Assembly (NCBI RefSeq): GCF_013409935.1
Contig: NZ_JACCCO010000003.1
Coordinates: 682,001-746,000, forward strand
Length of the DNA stretch: 64,000 nucleotides
Origin: Streptosporangium sandarakinum
Lineage (GTDB): Bacteria; Actinomycetota; Actinomycetes; Streptosporangiales; Streptosporangiaceae
Direction of reading: 5' to 3'
Shown here: positions 24,832 to 33,433 of the stretch, piece by piece
How positions within the stretch are numbered: position 1 is the first letter of the stretch
Layout of the letters: every line of letters starts with the position of its first letter
Translations under genes and position numbers: made by a program
Notes under the pieces: model-generated
What the model was told of the DNA's origin: nothing
Database searches by the model: none
What the model saw: the letters and a program-made list of their open reading frames with translations, nothing else

Positions 24832-25971
24832 TCAGGCGTTCACCACGGTCACCGGATGACGGACGACCGCGTCGAACAGGTATCCGAAACGGTTGTGCGG
24901 GGTGCGGTCCGGCTGGACGGCCCCCGTCTCGTCGGTGGCCCTGGCCATCAGCTCGTACGGTCCCGTGGCGCGGGGGCACCAGGTGACGTGCCAGCGGGCC
25001 CAGGCGGGGGCGAGGTGCGAGCCGTGCAGCTGGGCCGGGCGCCAGGTGGCGCCGCCGTCCAGGCTCACCCGCACCCCGGTGATCCGGCCGCCGCCCGACC
25101 ATGAGCGGCCGCGCAGCACGTGCGGGTGCCCGGCGGCGAGCCTGGCCCCCCACGCCAGCTCGAAGGCGCTCCTGATGTTCTGCGTGCTCAGCGGCTCGCC
25201 GCCCCGCGGCGGGTAGGCGGCGCCGAACATCCGGTAGAACTCTGTGGTCCACGGCGAGCTCAGGGGTGAGGCGGAGACCTCGATGTCGCCCACCCACTTG
25301 ATCGACGCCAGGCCGATCCAGGACGGCACGACCAGTCGCACCGGGTAGCCGTGGTCGGGCGGCAGCGGGCGGCCGTTCATCTCGTAGGCGAGGATCACGT
25401 CGTCGAGCGCCTTGGCCACCGGGATCGGCCTGCGCACCCTGCCGAAGTCGACGCCTCCCTCGAAGTAGTGCGGGTCGAGGCCGCGCGGCATGACGTCGAC
25501 CGCGTCGGGGGTGACGCCGGCCAGCCGGAGCACCGTGGAAAGCGGAACCCCGCGCCAGCGGGCCACGCCGGCGGCGCCGAGCCGCCAGGGGGTGCCGGTG
25601 ACCTCCTGGCCCTGCTGGGAGGCGAACAGGCTGCGGCCGTTGCCCGCGCATTCGATCATCACGTCCCGCGTCACCGCCGGCAGCGACAGCAGCTCGGCGT
25701 AGCCGAAGTCGCGGGGCGCGCGCAGGCCGGAGCCGTGCAGCCGCAGCCGCCAGGTGGCGGCGTCGATGATCGGGGTGGAGGTGTGGTTGCGCACGAAGAA
25801 GCGTTCGGCGGGCACGTGGTAGCCGACGCCGCCCATCGCCTCCCAGCGCGTCTCGGCGTTGGTGTCGTGCGCGACGAACAGTTCCGGCGGCAGCGGCTTG
25901 ACAATCCCGGGTACGCCGTCCCCATGGGTTCCGTGGCGCTGTCCCGTCCCGCTCTCGGCCGTGTACGGCAT
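24832..25971 (-). CDS. Sulfite oxidase-like molybdopterin oxidoreductase
   Basis: A 379-residue protein of the sulfite oxidase family. The molybdenum-cofactor domain covers about residues 30-230: YHVPAERFFVRNHTSTP, then MIECAGNGRSLF with the metal-ligating cysteine near residue 107, then GYPVRLVVPSWIGLASIKWV. The C-terminal ~110 residues form the Mo-co dimerisation (immunoglobulin-like) domain with WSGGGRITGVRVSLDGG. No signal peptide and no haem domain are visible. GGGGAG precedes ATG 25971. The electron acceptor is unknown. Confidence 0.87.
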   Translation of the reverse strand: MPYTAESGTGQRHGTHGDGVPGIVKPLPPELFVAHDTNAETRWEAMGGVGYHVPAERFFVRNHTSTPIIDAATWRLRLHGSGLRAPRDFGYAELLSLPAVTRDVMIECAGNGRSLFASQQGQEVTGTPWRLGAAGVARWRGVPLSTVLRLAGVTPDAVDVMPRGLDPHYFEGGVDFGRVRRPIPVAKALDDVILAYEMNGRPLPPDHGYPVRLVVPSWIGLASIKWVGDIEVSASPLSSPWTTEFYRMFGAAYPPRGGEPLSTQNIRSAFELAWGARLAAGHPHVLRGRSWSGGGRITGVRVSLDGGATWRPAQLHGSHLAPAWARWHVTWCPRATGPYELMARATDETGAVQPDRTPHNRFGYLFDAVVRHPVTVVNA

Positions 25972-26041
25972 GCTGCTCCCCTTCCCCGGTTACAGTTATT
26001 CCCTACCAGATAACCGTGTAATTGTGCAGGGGGCGTGACGG

Positions 26042-26190
26042 GCGTGTCACCTCCCGCCACCGTGTCACTCCCGGTGTCACTCCCGGTGTGGCTCCCGGCG
26101 GCCGGGTCCTCCCCGGGAACCATGCCCATCTGGGAACGTGCCATCCCCGGGAACCGTGCCATCCCCGGGAGCCATGTCATCCTCGGCGGG
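26042..26190. repeat. Short tandem repeats upstream of the molybdoenzyme gene
   Basis: Two adjoining families: about three copies of GTGTCACTCCCG (the last imperfect), then about three of an 18-bp unit like GTGCCATCCCCGGGAACC. They fill most of the gap between polX's 3' end and the molybdoenzyme promoter region. Confidence 0.6.
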
Positions 26191-26196
26191 CGGCCG

Positions 26197-27879
26197 TCAG
26201 CGGCCCAGGAAGTCCAGCAGCCGCTCCAGCGGCCAGGTGTTGATCACGTCGTCGGCGTTCAGCCAGCCCCGCTGCGCCACGCCGACCCCGAACCGCTGGC
26301 CCGCGAGCCCCGGCACGGAGTGGGCGTCGCTGTCGATGGAGAACCTCACCCCATGATGCCGCGCCCGCCGTACGAGGTCGGATGGCAGGTCGGAGCGTTC
26401 GGCGGCGGAGTCGATCTCCAGCGCGGTGCCGGTGCGCGCGGCGGCGCGGAACACCTCGTCCCAGTCGGCGTCCACCGGCGGGCGCCGGCCGATCCGGCGG
26501 GTGGTGGGGTGGCCGATGATGTGGACCTGCGGGTTCTCGCAGGCCGCGACGAACCGCCGCGTCATCTCCTCGCGTGACTGGGTGAAGTGGGAGTGCACGC
26601 TGGCCACGCACACGTCGAAGCCGGCCAGCACCTCCTCCGGCCAGTCCACCGACCCGTCGGGGCCGATGTTCAGCTCGGTGCCGTGCAGCAGCCGCATGTC
26701 CGGATAGTCCGCCTGCAGGCGGCGCAGCCGCTCGCGCTGCTCCAGCGCCCGCTCCAGGGTCATCCGCTGCATCGCCAGGTCCGGGGCGTGGTCGGTGACG
26801 GCGTAGTAGGAGTATCCGCGCGCGGCGGCGGCCGCCACCATCTCCTCGAGGGAGGCGATGCCGTCGGTCAGGTCGGTGTGGGTGTGCAGGTCGCCCCGCA
26901 GGTCGGCGACCGTGACCAGGTCCGGCAGCTCCCCGGCGAGCGCCGCGTCGATCTCCCCGCCGTCCTCGCGCAGCGTCGGCGGGATCCACGGCATGCCGAG
27001 CGCCTCGTAGACGTCCTCCTCGCGCTCGGCGGCGATCACCCGGTCGCCGTCGAACAGGCCGTACTCCGACAGCTTCCAGCCCCGCTTCACCACCAGCTCC
27101 CGCAGGTGCACGTTGTGCTCCTTGGAGCCGGTGAAGTACTGCATGGCCGCGCCCCACGAGGCGGCCGGGACCAGCCGCAGGTCCACCTGCACACCCTGCG
27201 TCGTGCGGACCGAGGTCTTCTTCTCGCCGGAGGCGATGACCTCCGCGACGTACGGCATGCCCCGGAAGTCGTCCATCAGGCTCTCCGGGCCGACCGCCAG
27301 GATGTCGATGTCGCCGATGGTCTCCTTCATCCGGCGCAGCGACCCGGCGTAGGCGATCCGCTCGGCGTCGAGCGAGGCGATGATCTGCTCGGCGAGGTCC
27401 ATGGCGGTGCCGATGTCCACCCGGGCGCCGGCCTGCTCCAGCTGCTCCAGGCCGTGCAGCAGGTTGGCCTCCGTCTTGGGGCCGAAGCCCTTGACGCCCC
27501 GCAGCCGCCCCTGCCCGATCGCCTCGGCGAGGGCCTCGGGGGAGTCGATGCCCAGCTCCTGGAAGAGGAAGACCGCCTTCTTCGGCCCCAGCGAGGGGAC
27601 GCGGGTGAGCCGCCTGACACCCTCCGGGACCTTCCCGCGCAGGTCGTCGAGCTGGCGGAAGCTGCCCCTGGTGAGGAACTCCTCGACCTTCTTGGCGATC
27701 GCCTCGCCCACCCCCGGCACCGAGCGCACGGCCGTGGCCGCGATGTCCTCGGGGAAACCGGCGATCGCCTTGGCCGCCTTCTGGTAGCTGCGCACCCGGA
27801 AGGCGTCGCCGCCGGTCATCGCGAACAGCTCGGCGTACTCCTCCAGGGCTGCCGCGACGGCGTCGTTTGCTCGTGCCAT
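26197..27879 (-). CDS. polX: DNA polymerase X family with PHP phosphoesterase domain
   Basis: A 560-residue PolX. Order of domains: helix-hairpin-helix 8-kDa-like region (FRVRSYQKAAKAI, then VPGVGEAIAKKVEEFL), polymerase palm with GSLRRMKETIGDIDIL near residues 200-215 and the second metal-binding stretch VDLRLVP near 255, then the C-terminal PHP domain with DLHTHTDLTDG near 335 and later HSHF and GHP metal ligands. Such enzymes fill short gaps in base-excision repair and process 3' ends. Length is normal. It is divergent from the RiPP precursor gene. Confidence 0.92.
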   Translation of the reverse strand: MARANDAVAAALEEYAELFAMTGGDAFRVRSYQKAAKAIAGFPEDIAATAVRSVPGVGEAIAKKVEEFLTRGSFRQLDDLRGKVPEGVRRLTRVPSLGPKKAVFLFQELGIDSPEALAEAIGQGRLRGVKGFGPKTEANLLHGLEQLEQAGARVDIGTAMDLAEQIIASLDAERIAYAGSLRRMKETIGDIDILAVGPESLMDDFRGMPYVAEVIASGEKKTSVRTTQGVQVDLRLVPAASWGAAMQYFTGSKEHNVHLRELVVKRGWKLSEYGLFDGDRVIAAEREEDVYEALGMPWIPPTLREDGGEIDAALAGELPDLVTVADLRGDLHTHTDLTDGIASLEEMVAAAAARGYSYYAVTDHAPDLAMQRMTLERALEQRERLRRLQADYPDMRLLHGTELNIGPDGSVDWPEEVLAGFDVCVASVHSHFTQSREEMTRRFVAACENPQVHIIGHPTTRRIGRRPPVDADWDEVFRAAARTGTALEIDSAAERSDLPSDLVRRARHHGVRFSIDSDAHSVPGLAGQRFGVGVAQRGWLNADDVINTWPLERLLDFLGR

Positions 27880-28009
27880 GGGCCCAGCTTAGAAGATCGC
27901 CCCGACATTTCCCCGGCCGTCCGCGCCCGGCCCTGGCGGGCTCCAGCACACCGGAAGGTGCACCCGGCCGACCCCGTGAATCACGATCGACAAGAAGTGA
28001 GAGGTGAGG

Positions 28010-28019
28010 AAGGAGGTGA
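28010..28019 (+). promoter_or_regulatory. Perfect Shine-Dalgarno of the peptide gene
   Basis: AAGGAGGTGA is complementary to the 16S rRNA 3' end over its whole length and sits 5 bases before ATG 28025. No other site in the window is as strong, as expected for a highly translated precursor. Confidence 0.8.
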
Positions 28020-28024
28020 ACGGT

Positions 28025-28102
28025 ATGGAGATCAGCTGGGACCTCGGTCAGGTCGACGAAGAGGCGCAGGAGTTCGACGTGCTCGGCAACAAGTCGTACT
28101 GA
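28025..28102 (+). CDS. RiPP precursor peptide (25 aa) of the YcaO cluster
   Basis: ATG to TGA gives 25 residues, starting MEISWDLG and ending FDVLGNKSY, with an acidic middle (DEEAQE). Size, acidic leader-like part, perfect ribosome binding site and position directly before a YcaO gene all fit a ribosomally made, modified peptide precursor. It has no Cys or Thr and only two Ser (S4 and S24), so classical thiazole formation is excluded and azoline chemistry could act only on Ser; amidine or other backbone changes are alternatives. The cleavage point is not obvious; the C-terminal GNKSY end is the likely core region. A hairpin follows before ycaO. Confidence 0.75.
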   Translation: MEISWDLGQVDEEAQEFDVLGNKSY

Positions 28103-28124
28103 CGTGCCGCGCGACGAGAGCGTA

Positions 28125-28145
28125 GCCGCCCCGCGACCGGGCGGC
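28125..28145 (+). terminator. Attenuator-like hairpin between precursor and YcaO
   Basis: GCCGCCC and GGGCGGC form a 7-bp stem with a 7-base loop, 22 bases after the precursor stop. A partial terminator here would give more precursor than enzyme mRNA, as is common in RiPP operons. Confidence 0.5.
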
Positions 28146-28236
28146 GCGTGATCCGAGGGCGCTGCGGGGCGGGTCGCCATGTTGACGCCCCCGCGCCCGG
28201 ACCCCCGGGTGTGCCGGCTTGAGGGAAAGGGAGACC

Positions 28237-29391
28237 ATGGACCAGGGCGACGCCGCGCCGCGGCCCACCGTGCGCCCGCTGGTCGGCGGGATCCTGCACG
28301 TGGCCTGGACGGCCGACGACGCCGGCGTCAGCGGCGGCGCCTGCGACGCCGACCCCGGCCGGGCCGCCCGCCGCGCGGCGGGGGAGTACGCCCAGCACGT
28401 GAGCCACCTGTCGGCCGCCGGCGCGCTGCCGGTCCTGGCCTGCCCCGGCGACCGGCCCCGGATCGCACCGGCCGCGCACGCCGCCGCCGGCTCCCCGCCG
28501 ACGTCCTGGGTGGTCGGCCACGGCATGCGCGACGGTACGGAGGTCGCCGTGCCCGCCCAGGCCGTCTTCCTCGGCTGGGACCCTCCGCCGCCGGAGATCC
28601 GCTGGTGCGTGCAGACGTCGGCCGGCACCGCCGCCGGCGCCGACCCGGAGCGGGCGCGCACGGCCGCGCTGCTGGAGGTGATCGAGCGGCACGTGCTGGA
28701 GCGCGGCTGGCGGACCGGGGACATCCGGTTCGAGGAGCTGGACCACCTGCACGACGCCGTGCTGCCGCCGGGCCTGACCGGCGCGCTGCGGGACGGCGGC
28801 GTCACCCTCCGCACGCTCCGCGTGGCGGGGCTGTCGCCCGACGTCGTGACGGCCTTCCTGCACCGCTCCGACGGCACCGCGCTGACCTGCGGCGCCGCCG
28901 CCCGGGGGGACACCGCCGACGCCGTACGGCACGCGGTCTACGAGGCGGTGGGCAACCGTCTCGCCCTCTCCGCCCCGCGCGGCTCCACGCGGCCGGGCGG
29001 CCATGCCCGTGACGGGGACCCGGCGCGGCCGGGCGCCCTGGACGGAGGCTCCGCGTACCCGGACGCCCGGGACGGAGGCTCCGCGCGGTCGGGCGACCGG
29101 GACCGCGACAGAGGGCTCGCCGCGGCCGCCGCCGGCCCGCGGCACCTGGACTTCGTGCGGCGGCGGACCGTGGGCGCAGGCGAGCCCCGGACCGCCCCCG
29201 TCACCCCGGCCGGCCTGCTGGAGACCGCCGAGGCCCTGTTCGGCCGCCAGCCCGCCGAAGTGCGGCTGCCCTCGGTCGGGCCGTACGCGGTGCACCGCGT
29301 GGTGTGCCACGGCTCGGAGGTCTTCCAACCGCTCACCCCGCCCGCCGGCCTGGCGTGCCCGCCCGCCGGCCTGGCGTGCCCGCTCGCCTAG
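28237..29391 (+). CDS. Stand-alone YcaO-domain enzyme
   Basis: A 384-residue YcaO protein. These enzymes phosphorylate a backbone amide with ATP and let a nucleophile attack, giving azolines, amidines or thioamides. The nucleotide-binding part shows SAGTAAG near 128 and EVIER near 147-151, and a second acidic motif in DAVRHAVYEAVGNRLA. There is no fused E1-like or ocin-ThiF partner domain and none is encoded nearby, so it is a stand-alone type. A hydrophilic insert around residues 250-290 contains Asp/Gly/Arg-rich repeats, and the end is a repeated PPAGLACP unit. ATG 28237 has GGGAG upstream. Confidence 0.8.
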   Translation: MDQGDAAPRPTVRPLVGGILHVAWTADDAGVSGGACDADPGRAARRAAGEYAQHVSHLSAAGALPVLACPGDRPRIAPAAHAAAGSPPTSWVVGHGMRDGTEVAVPAQAVFLGWDPPPPEIRWCVQTSAGTAAGADPERARTAALLEVIERHVLERGWRTGDIRFEELDHLHDAVLPPGLTGALRDGGVTLRTLRVAGLSPDVVTAFLHRSDGTALTCGAAARGDTADAVRHAVYEAVGNRLALSAPRGSTRPGGHARDGDPARPGALDGGSAYPDARDGGSARSGDRDRDRGLAAAAAGPRHLDFVRRRTVGAGEPRTAPVTPAGLLETAEALFGRQPAEVRLPSVGPYAVHRVVCHGSEVFQPLTPPAGLACPPAGLACPLA

Positions 29392-29399
29392 GAGGTCAC

Positions 29400-30635
29400 G
29401 TGCCCAAGTTCGCCTACCACCGCGACGACTCCGTCTCCTTCGGGGAGCTCCGCTTCACCGGGCCGCGGGTGCTCGACACGGCCGAGCTCGCCCGGCGCTG
29501 GCGGGCGTGGATCGACCTGGGCGACGCCGACCCGGCCCCGCTGCGGTCGCGGCACGCCGTACACCTGGCGCGGATGCTCACCGGGGAGGCCGAAGAGGCG
29601 GCGCCCAACTGGTTCGCCACCGTGTCGGTGACCAGCTCCCGCTACCAGGTCGTGGCGCAGGCCAGGGCCGTCGAGCACCGGTGCGAACGGCCCGCCGGCC
29701 TGGCCGGGCGGCTGCGCACCCCCCGCTGGCAGGCCCTGGTGACCGCGCTGGAGCGCTGGCCGGCGCTGCCGCCGGCCCGCAGGGTCGTGGTGGTCGCGCT
29801 GCTCACCCAGCTCGGCTTCCACCGCCACGTCGTCAGCCTCGTCGGCACCCTCACCGCCGCCGCCGACCCGCTGTCGCAGCAGCTGGCCTACGAGGCGTCC
29901 CGGGCCGCCTACCAGCTCAACCGCGCCTCGCCCGTCCCGGGCCGGGTCTTCGGCTGGCTGGCCGAGAACGCCGCCCGGCCGGCGCTGCGCACGCTCGCCG
30001 CCCTGCAACTGGTCTCCACCCGCTCCCGCGGCGGCGGCGACCGCGCGGAGGCGGCCCGGTGGCTGGCCGCGGCGCGCCGGGCGGCCGACGGCCTGGACGC
30101 CGAACCTGACTGGCTGGCGCACCTGGTGACGAGCCGCTACCACCGCGCCGCCGCGCTGCACGAGCTGTCCGGCGGCGACCGCGAGCCGGTGGTCGAGCAC
30201 ATGCGCCTGGCGCTGAGCCACGACGAGGACATGGCACGGTGCGCGCCGGACCCGGTGCGGGCCCACTACCGGGCGGAGAACCGGGGGCTGGTCCTGGAGG
30301 CCCACCTGAAGCTCGACACCCTCACCGGCGAGGCGAGCGCCCCCGCCGACGCCGTGGCGCAGCTCAGCGCCCTGGACCCGGTCGATCCCGAACCGCTGTA
30401 CGCCGTCGGCGCCTACCTCGCCGGACGCGGCGACTGGGAGGGCGCCCGCGAGGCGTTCCGGCGGGCCGCGGGGTCGGGCACGCTGCGCGGGGCGATGGCC
30501 GCCGCCGCCGCGGCCGACTGCTCCGAACGGCTGGGACGCCCCGGCGACGCCGAGGAGGACCGCCTGCTCTGCCTCGACCTCGACCCGGCCGCCCGCCTGG
30601 CCGCCCGCCCGGGCCCGGCCGGGGAGGGAAGATGA
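29400..30635 (+). CDS. Helical-repeat protein of the RiPP cluster, unknown
   Basis: A 411-residue, largely alpha-helical protein. Its first ~100 residues (KFAYHRDDSVSFGELRFTGP) look like a separate small domain; the rest resembles TPR/helical repeats, ending in DWEGAREAFRRAAGSGTLRG and a Glu/Asp-rich stretch. GTG 29400 follows GGAGG directly after the YcaO stop, and the stop overlaps the oxygenase start (ATGA). Position suggests a partner that binds the precursor or YcaO. I do not recognise the family; no catalytic motif is seen. Confidence 0.65.
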   Translation: MPKFAYHRDDSVSFGELRFTGPRVLDTAELARRWRAWIDLGDADPAPLRSRHAVHLARMLTGEAEEAAPNWFATVSVTSSRYQVVAQARAVEHRCERPAGLAGRLRTPRWQALVTALERWPALPPARRVVVVALLTQLGFHRHVVSLVGTLTAAADPLSQQLAYEASRAAYQLNRASPVPGRVFGWLAENAARPALRTLAALQLVSTRSRGGGDRAEAARWLAAARRAADGLDAEPDWLAHLVTSRYHRAAALHELSGGDREPVVEHMRLALSHDEDMARCAPDPVRAHYRAENRGLVLEAHLKLDTLTGEASAPADAVAQLSALDPVDPEPLYAVGAYLAGRGDWEGAREAFRRAAGSGTLRGAMAAAAAADCSERLGRPGDAEEDRLLCLDLDPAARLAARPGPAGEGR

Positions 30636-32095
30636 CCGGCACGCGCCGACCCCCCGCCCCGGAGGAGACCGGAACCGGTGAGCATCTCGCCGACCGCGGC
30701 CCGGAGCGGCCCGGAACCGGCGGGCTGCTCACCGTCCGGCCGCTGGAGGCCCTGCCTGACCTGGAGGGCCTGCGCCCCGGCGACCCCGAGCCGGGCGGCC
30801 GGCACGCCCTGGAGGAGATCGTCACCACCCTGCCCGTCGCGGAGTTCCTCGACCGGTACTGGGGACGCGACTGCCACCTCGACCCCGGCGATCCCGGTGA
30901 TCCGGGACGGTTCCACCACCTGCTGCCCTGGCCGGAGCTCGACCGGCTGCTCGACGGGCACCGGGCGTGGCCGCTGCGGATGCAGGTGGCGCGGGGCAAC
31001 GCCTCGCTGCCGCCGTCCTCCTACCTGGAGACGATCCCCGGCCGGGGCGTCGGCCGCGAACCGGCGATGCGGGTGTCCAGCGCCAAGCTGCACGCCCGGT
31101 TGCGCGAGGGCGCGACGCTGGTGTTCGGGTCGGTGGACGAGGCGGTGCCCGCGGTGCGGGAGCTGGCCGAGCGGCTCGAACACGACCTGCGCGCCGAGGT
31201 GTTCGTCAACCTCTACGCCTCCTGGGGACAGGTCGGGGCGTTCGACCCGCACTGGGACGACCACGACGGCATCATCCTGCAGGTCTACGGGCGCAAGGAA
31301 TGGCGGCTGTACGGCGTCGGCCGTCCCGCGCCGCTGCCGGGCGACGGCCCCCTCAACGAGTGCCCGCCCCGGCCCCTGCGGCAGTTCGAGCTGACCGAGG
31401 GGCAGGCGCTGTACGTGCCGCGGGGCCACTGGCACGCGGTCCGGCCGGTCGGCGGCACCACCGTGCACCTGACGTTCGGCATCCGGCGGCCGGTGGTCCG
31501 CGACCTGCTGCGCTGGGCGGTCGACCGGCAGCTGAACCACCCCGACGCCCGGCTCGACCTGCCGCTCGGCGGGTGGGACGACGAGCTCGCCGGCCGGCTG
31601 TCCCGGCTGCTCGGCGGGATCGGCGAGCTGCTCGGCGCCGAGGGGTTCGGCCGGTACGTCGCCGAGCGGGACGGGCGGGCCGCGGCTCGTCCCCGCCACC
31701 TGCTGCCGCACGCGGTGACCGACCTGTCCGGCGGCTGCCCGCCGGACGCCGTCGTCGTCCTGGCCGCCCCCCGGCCGGTGGCGCACGGCGGGGACGGGCG
31801 CCGGCGGACCCTGCTGTCGGGCGGCCTGCGCTACGACTTCGACGCCCGCTGCGAGCCGCTGCTGCGCCGCCTGCTCGGCCGCCGCCCCTGGCGGGTGGGC
31901 GATCTCGCCCGGGAGGCGGCCGCCGAGGGCGGCCCGGACGCCGGGGAGTGCCGGCGGCTGGTGGCCGAGCTCCTCGGGCACGGCCTGCTGCGGTTCGACA
32001 CCGGTCCCGTCGCGCCACCCGGACCACCCGGCGGGCCGCCCGCCGGGGCATCCGGAGAGCGGTACGACCGGCGGCCTGAGGAGGGACGACGATGA
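30632..32095 (+). CDS. JmjC-type cupin oxygenase (Fe/2-oxoglutarate)
   Basis: A 487-residue protein of the cupin_4/JmjC (ribosomal oxygenase) type, expected to hydroxylate a peptide or protein side chain using Fe(II), O2 and 2-oxoglutarate. The metal triad is visible: HWD near residues 208-210 (FDPHWDDHD) and H in GHWHAV near 265; YGRKEWRLY in between is typical. The C-terminal ~110 residues look like a winged-helix, as in bacterial relatives. It overlaps both neighbours by 4 bp, so it is translated with the cluster. The peptide is the likely substrate. Confidence 0.8.
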   Translation: MTGTRRPPAPEETGTGEHLADRGPERPGTGGLLTVRPLEALPDLEGLRPGDPEPGGRHALEEIVTTLPVAEFLDRYWGRDCHLDPGDPGDPGRFHHLLPWPELDRLLDGHRAWPLRMQVARGNASLPPSSYLETIPGRGVGREPAMRVSSAKLHARLREGATLVFGSVDEAVPAVRELAERLEHDLRAEVFVNLYASWGQVGAFDPHWDDHDGIILQVYGRKEWRLYGVGRPAPLPGDGPLNECPPRPLRQFELTEGQALYVPRGHWHAVRPVGGTTVHLTFGIRRPVVRDLLRWAVDRQLNHPDARLDLPLGGWDDELAGRLSRLLGGIGELLGAEGFGRYVAERDGRAAARPRHLLPHAVTDLSGGCPPDAVVVLAAPRPVAHGGDGRRRTLLSGGLRYDFDARCEPLLRRLLGRRPWRVGDLAREAAAEGGPDAGECRRLVAELLGHGLLRFDTGPVAPPGPPGGPPAGASGERYDRRPEEGRR

Positions 32096-33381
32096 CGGAC
32101 ACGATCCCCGGAACCGGGACGCCGCGACCCCCCCGGCGGCCCGGCGCGCTGTCCCTGGCGCCGGACTTCCCCATGCTGTGGGGCGCCTCGGCGGTGTCGC
32201 TGCTGGGCAACGGCATCTCCTCGGCGGCGCTGCCGCTGCTGGCCGCCACGCTCTCCACCGACCCGATGGTGGTCGCCTCCGTGGTGGTCGTCGGGAGGCT
32301 GCCCTGGCTGCTGTTCGCCCTGCCGGCCGGGGCGATGGCCGACAGGTGGGATCGCAAGCGCGCCATGTGGCTGGCGGACCTGGTGCGGGCCGCCCTCACC
32401 GGCGTGCTGGCGGTGGCCGTCGCGGCGGGCTTCGCGAGCATCGGGCTGCTGATGGCCGTCGGCTTCCTCATCGCGGTCGCCGACACCGTCTTCGACAGCA
32501 GCAACACCGCCGTGCTGCCCAAGGTCGTCTCCGGCGACCCCGACCGCATCCGGCGGGCCAACTCCTGGCTGGTGGGGACCAGGACCACCGTCGAGTCGTT
32601 CGCCGGGCCTCCCCTCGGCGGGCTGCTGTTCGGCTTCTCCCGGGCGCTGCCGTTCGTCGGCGACGCGCTGTCGTTCCTGCTGAGCGCCGCGCTGCTGCGC
32701 AGGATGCGCGGCGACTACCACGTCTCCCGCAACGTCTACGGCGAGACGGGGCTGTGGCGGGCCGTCGCCGAGGGCTGCTCCTGGCTGTGGCGGCAACCGG
32801 TGCTGCGGTCGATCACCGCCGTGGCGGGCCTGTTCAACGTCGCCTGCCTGGCGCAGACCGCGATCTTCGTGCTGTTCGCCCAGCAGGAGCTCGGCCTGGG
32901 GGCCTTCGGGTTCAGCCTGCTGCTGGCCGTGGGGTCGTTCGGCAGCCTCTTCGGCGCCGCGCAGGCCGGCCGGCTCAACGCGTGGTTCGGCACGGCGGTC
33001 AGCCTCCGCCTCGCCCTGGTCGCGGCGGGCGCCGCGTGCCTGGTCACCGCGGTCGCCCCGGACGCGTGGACCGCGGGCGCCGCGGAGGTCCTGGCCGGGT
33101 TCGCCGCCGCGATCTGGAACGTCAACCAGATGTCGCTGCGGCAGTCCGGCACGCCCGACCACCTCCTGGGCCGGGTCACCGGCGCCCACCGGCTGGTCAC
33201 CTACGGGGGGATGCCCTTCGGCGCGCTGCTGGGGGGCCTCCTCGCCTCGGCCGCCGGCCTGCGCGCGTCGTTCGTCGTCGCGGGAGCGATCATGCTGGCG
33301 CTCGCCGTGTTCGCCGCCGCCACGATCACCCGATCCCGTGTCACCGAGCTGGTCGGAGAACCGGCCGCCGGCCGGGGATGA
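32092..33381 (+). CDS. MFS exporter of the RiPP cluster
   Basis: A 429-residue, 12-helix MFS_3 (EntS-like) transporter. The signature loop LPAGAMADRWDRKRAMWLAD lies after TM2, and VADTVFDSSNTAVLPKVV is typical of the branch. It starts on the stop codon of the oxygenase gene (ATGA). Export of the finished peptide, and thereby self-protection, is the likely role. Confidence 0.85.
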   Translation: MTDTIPGTGTPRPPRRPGALSLAPDFPMLWGASAVSLLGNGISSAALPLLAATLSTDPMVVASVVVVGRLPWLLFALPAGAMADRWDRKRAMWLADLVRAALTGVLAVAVAAGFASIGLLMAVGFLIAVADTVFDSSNTAVLPKVVSGDPDRIRRANSWLVGTRTTVESFAGPPLGGLLFGFSRALPFVGDALSFLLSAALLRRMRGDYHVSRNVYGETGLWRAVAEGCSWLWRQPVLRSITAVAGLFNVACLAQTAIFVLFAQQELGLGAFGFSLLLAVGSFGSLFGAAQAGRLNAWFGTAVSLRLALVAAGAACLVTAVAPDAWTAGAAEVLAGFAAAIWNVNQMSLRQSGTPDHLLGRVTGAHRLVTYGGMPFGALLGGLLASAAGLRASFVVAGAIMLALAVFAAATITRSRVTELVGEPAAGRG

Positions 33382-33433
33382 GCACCGCCGCACCGACCCA
33401 CGCAACCGCCGCGCAACCGACAAGGAGCAGTCA

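Noticed and set aside
26042..26190. Repeats as a CRISPR or regulatory array
   Set aside because: They are short imperfect tandem units without spacers; more likely slippage products.
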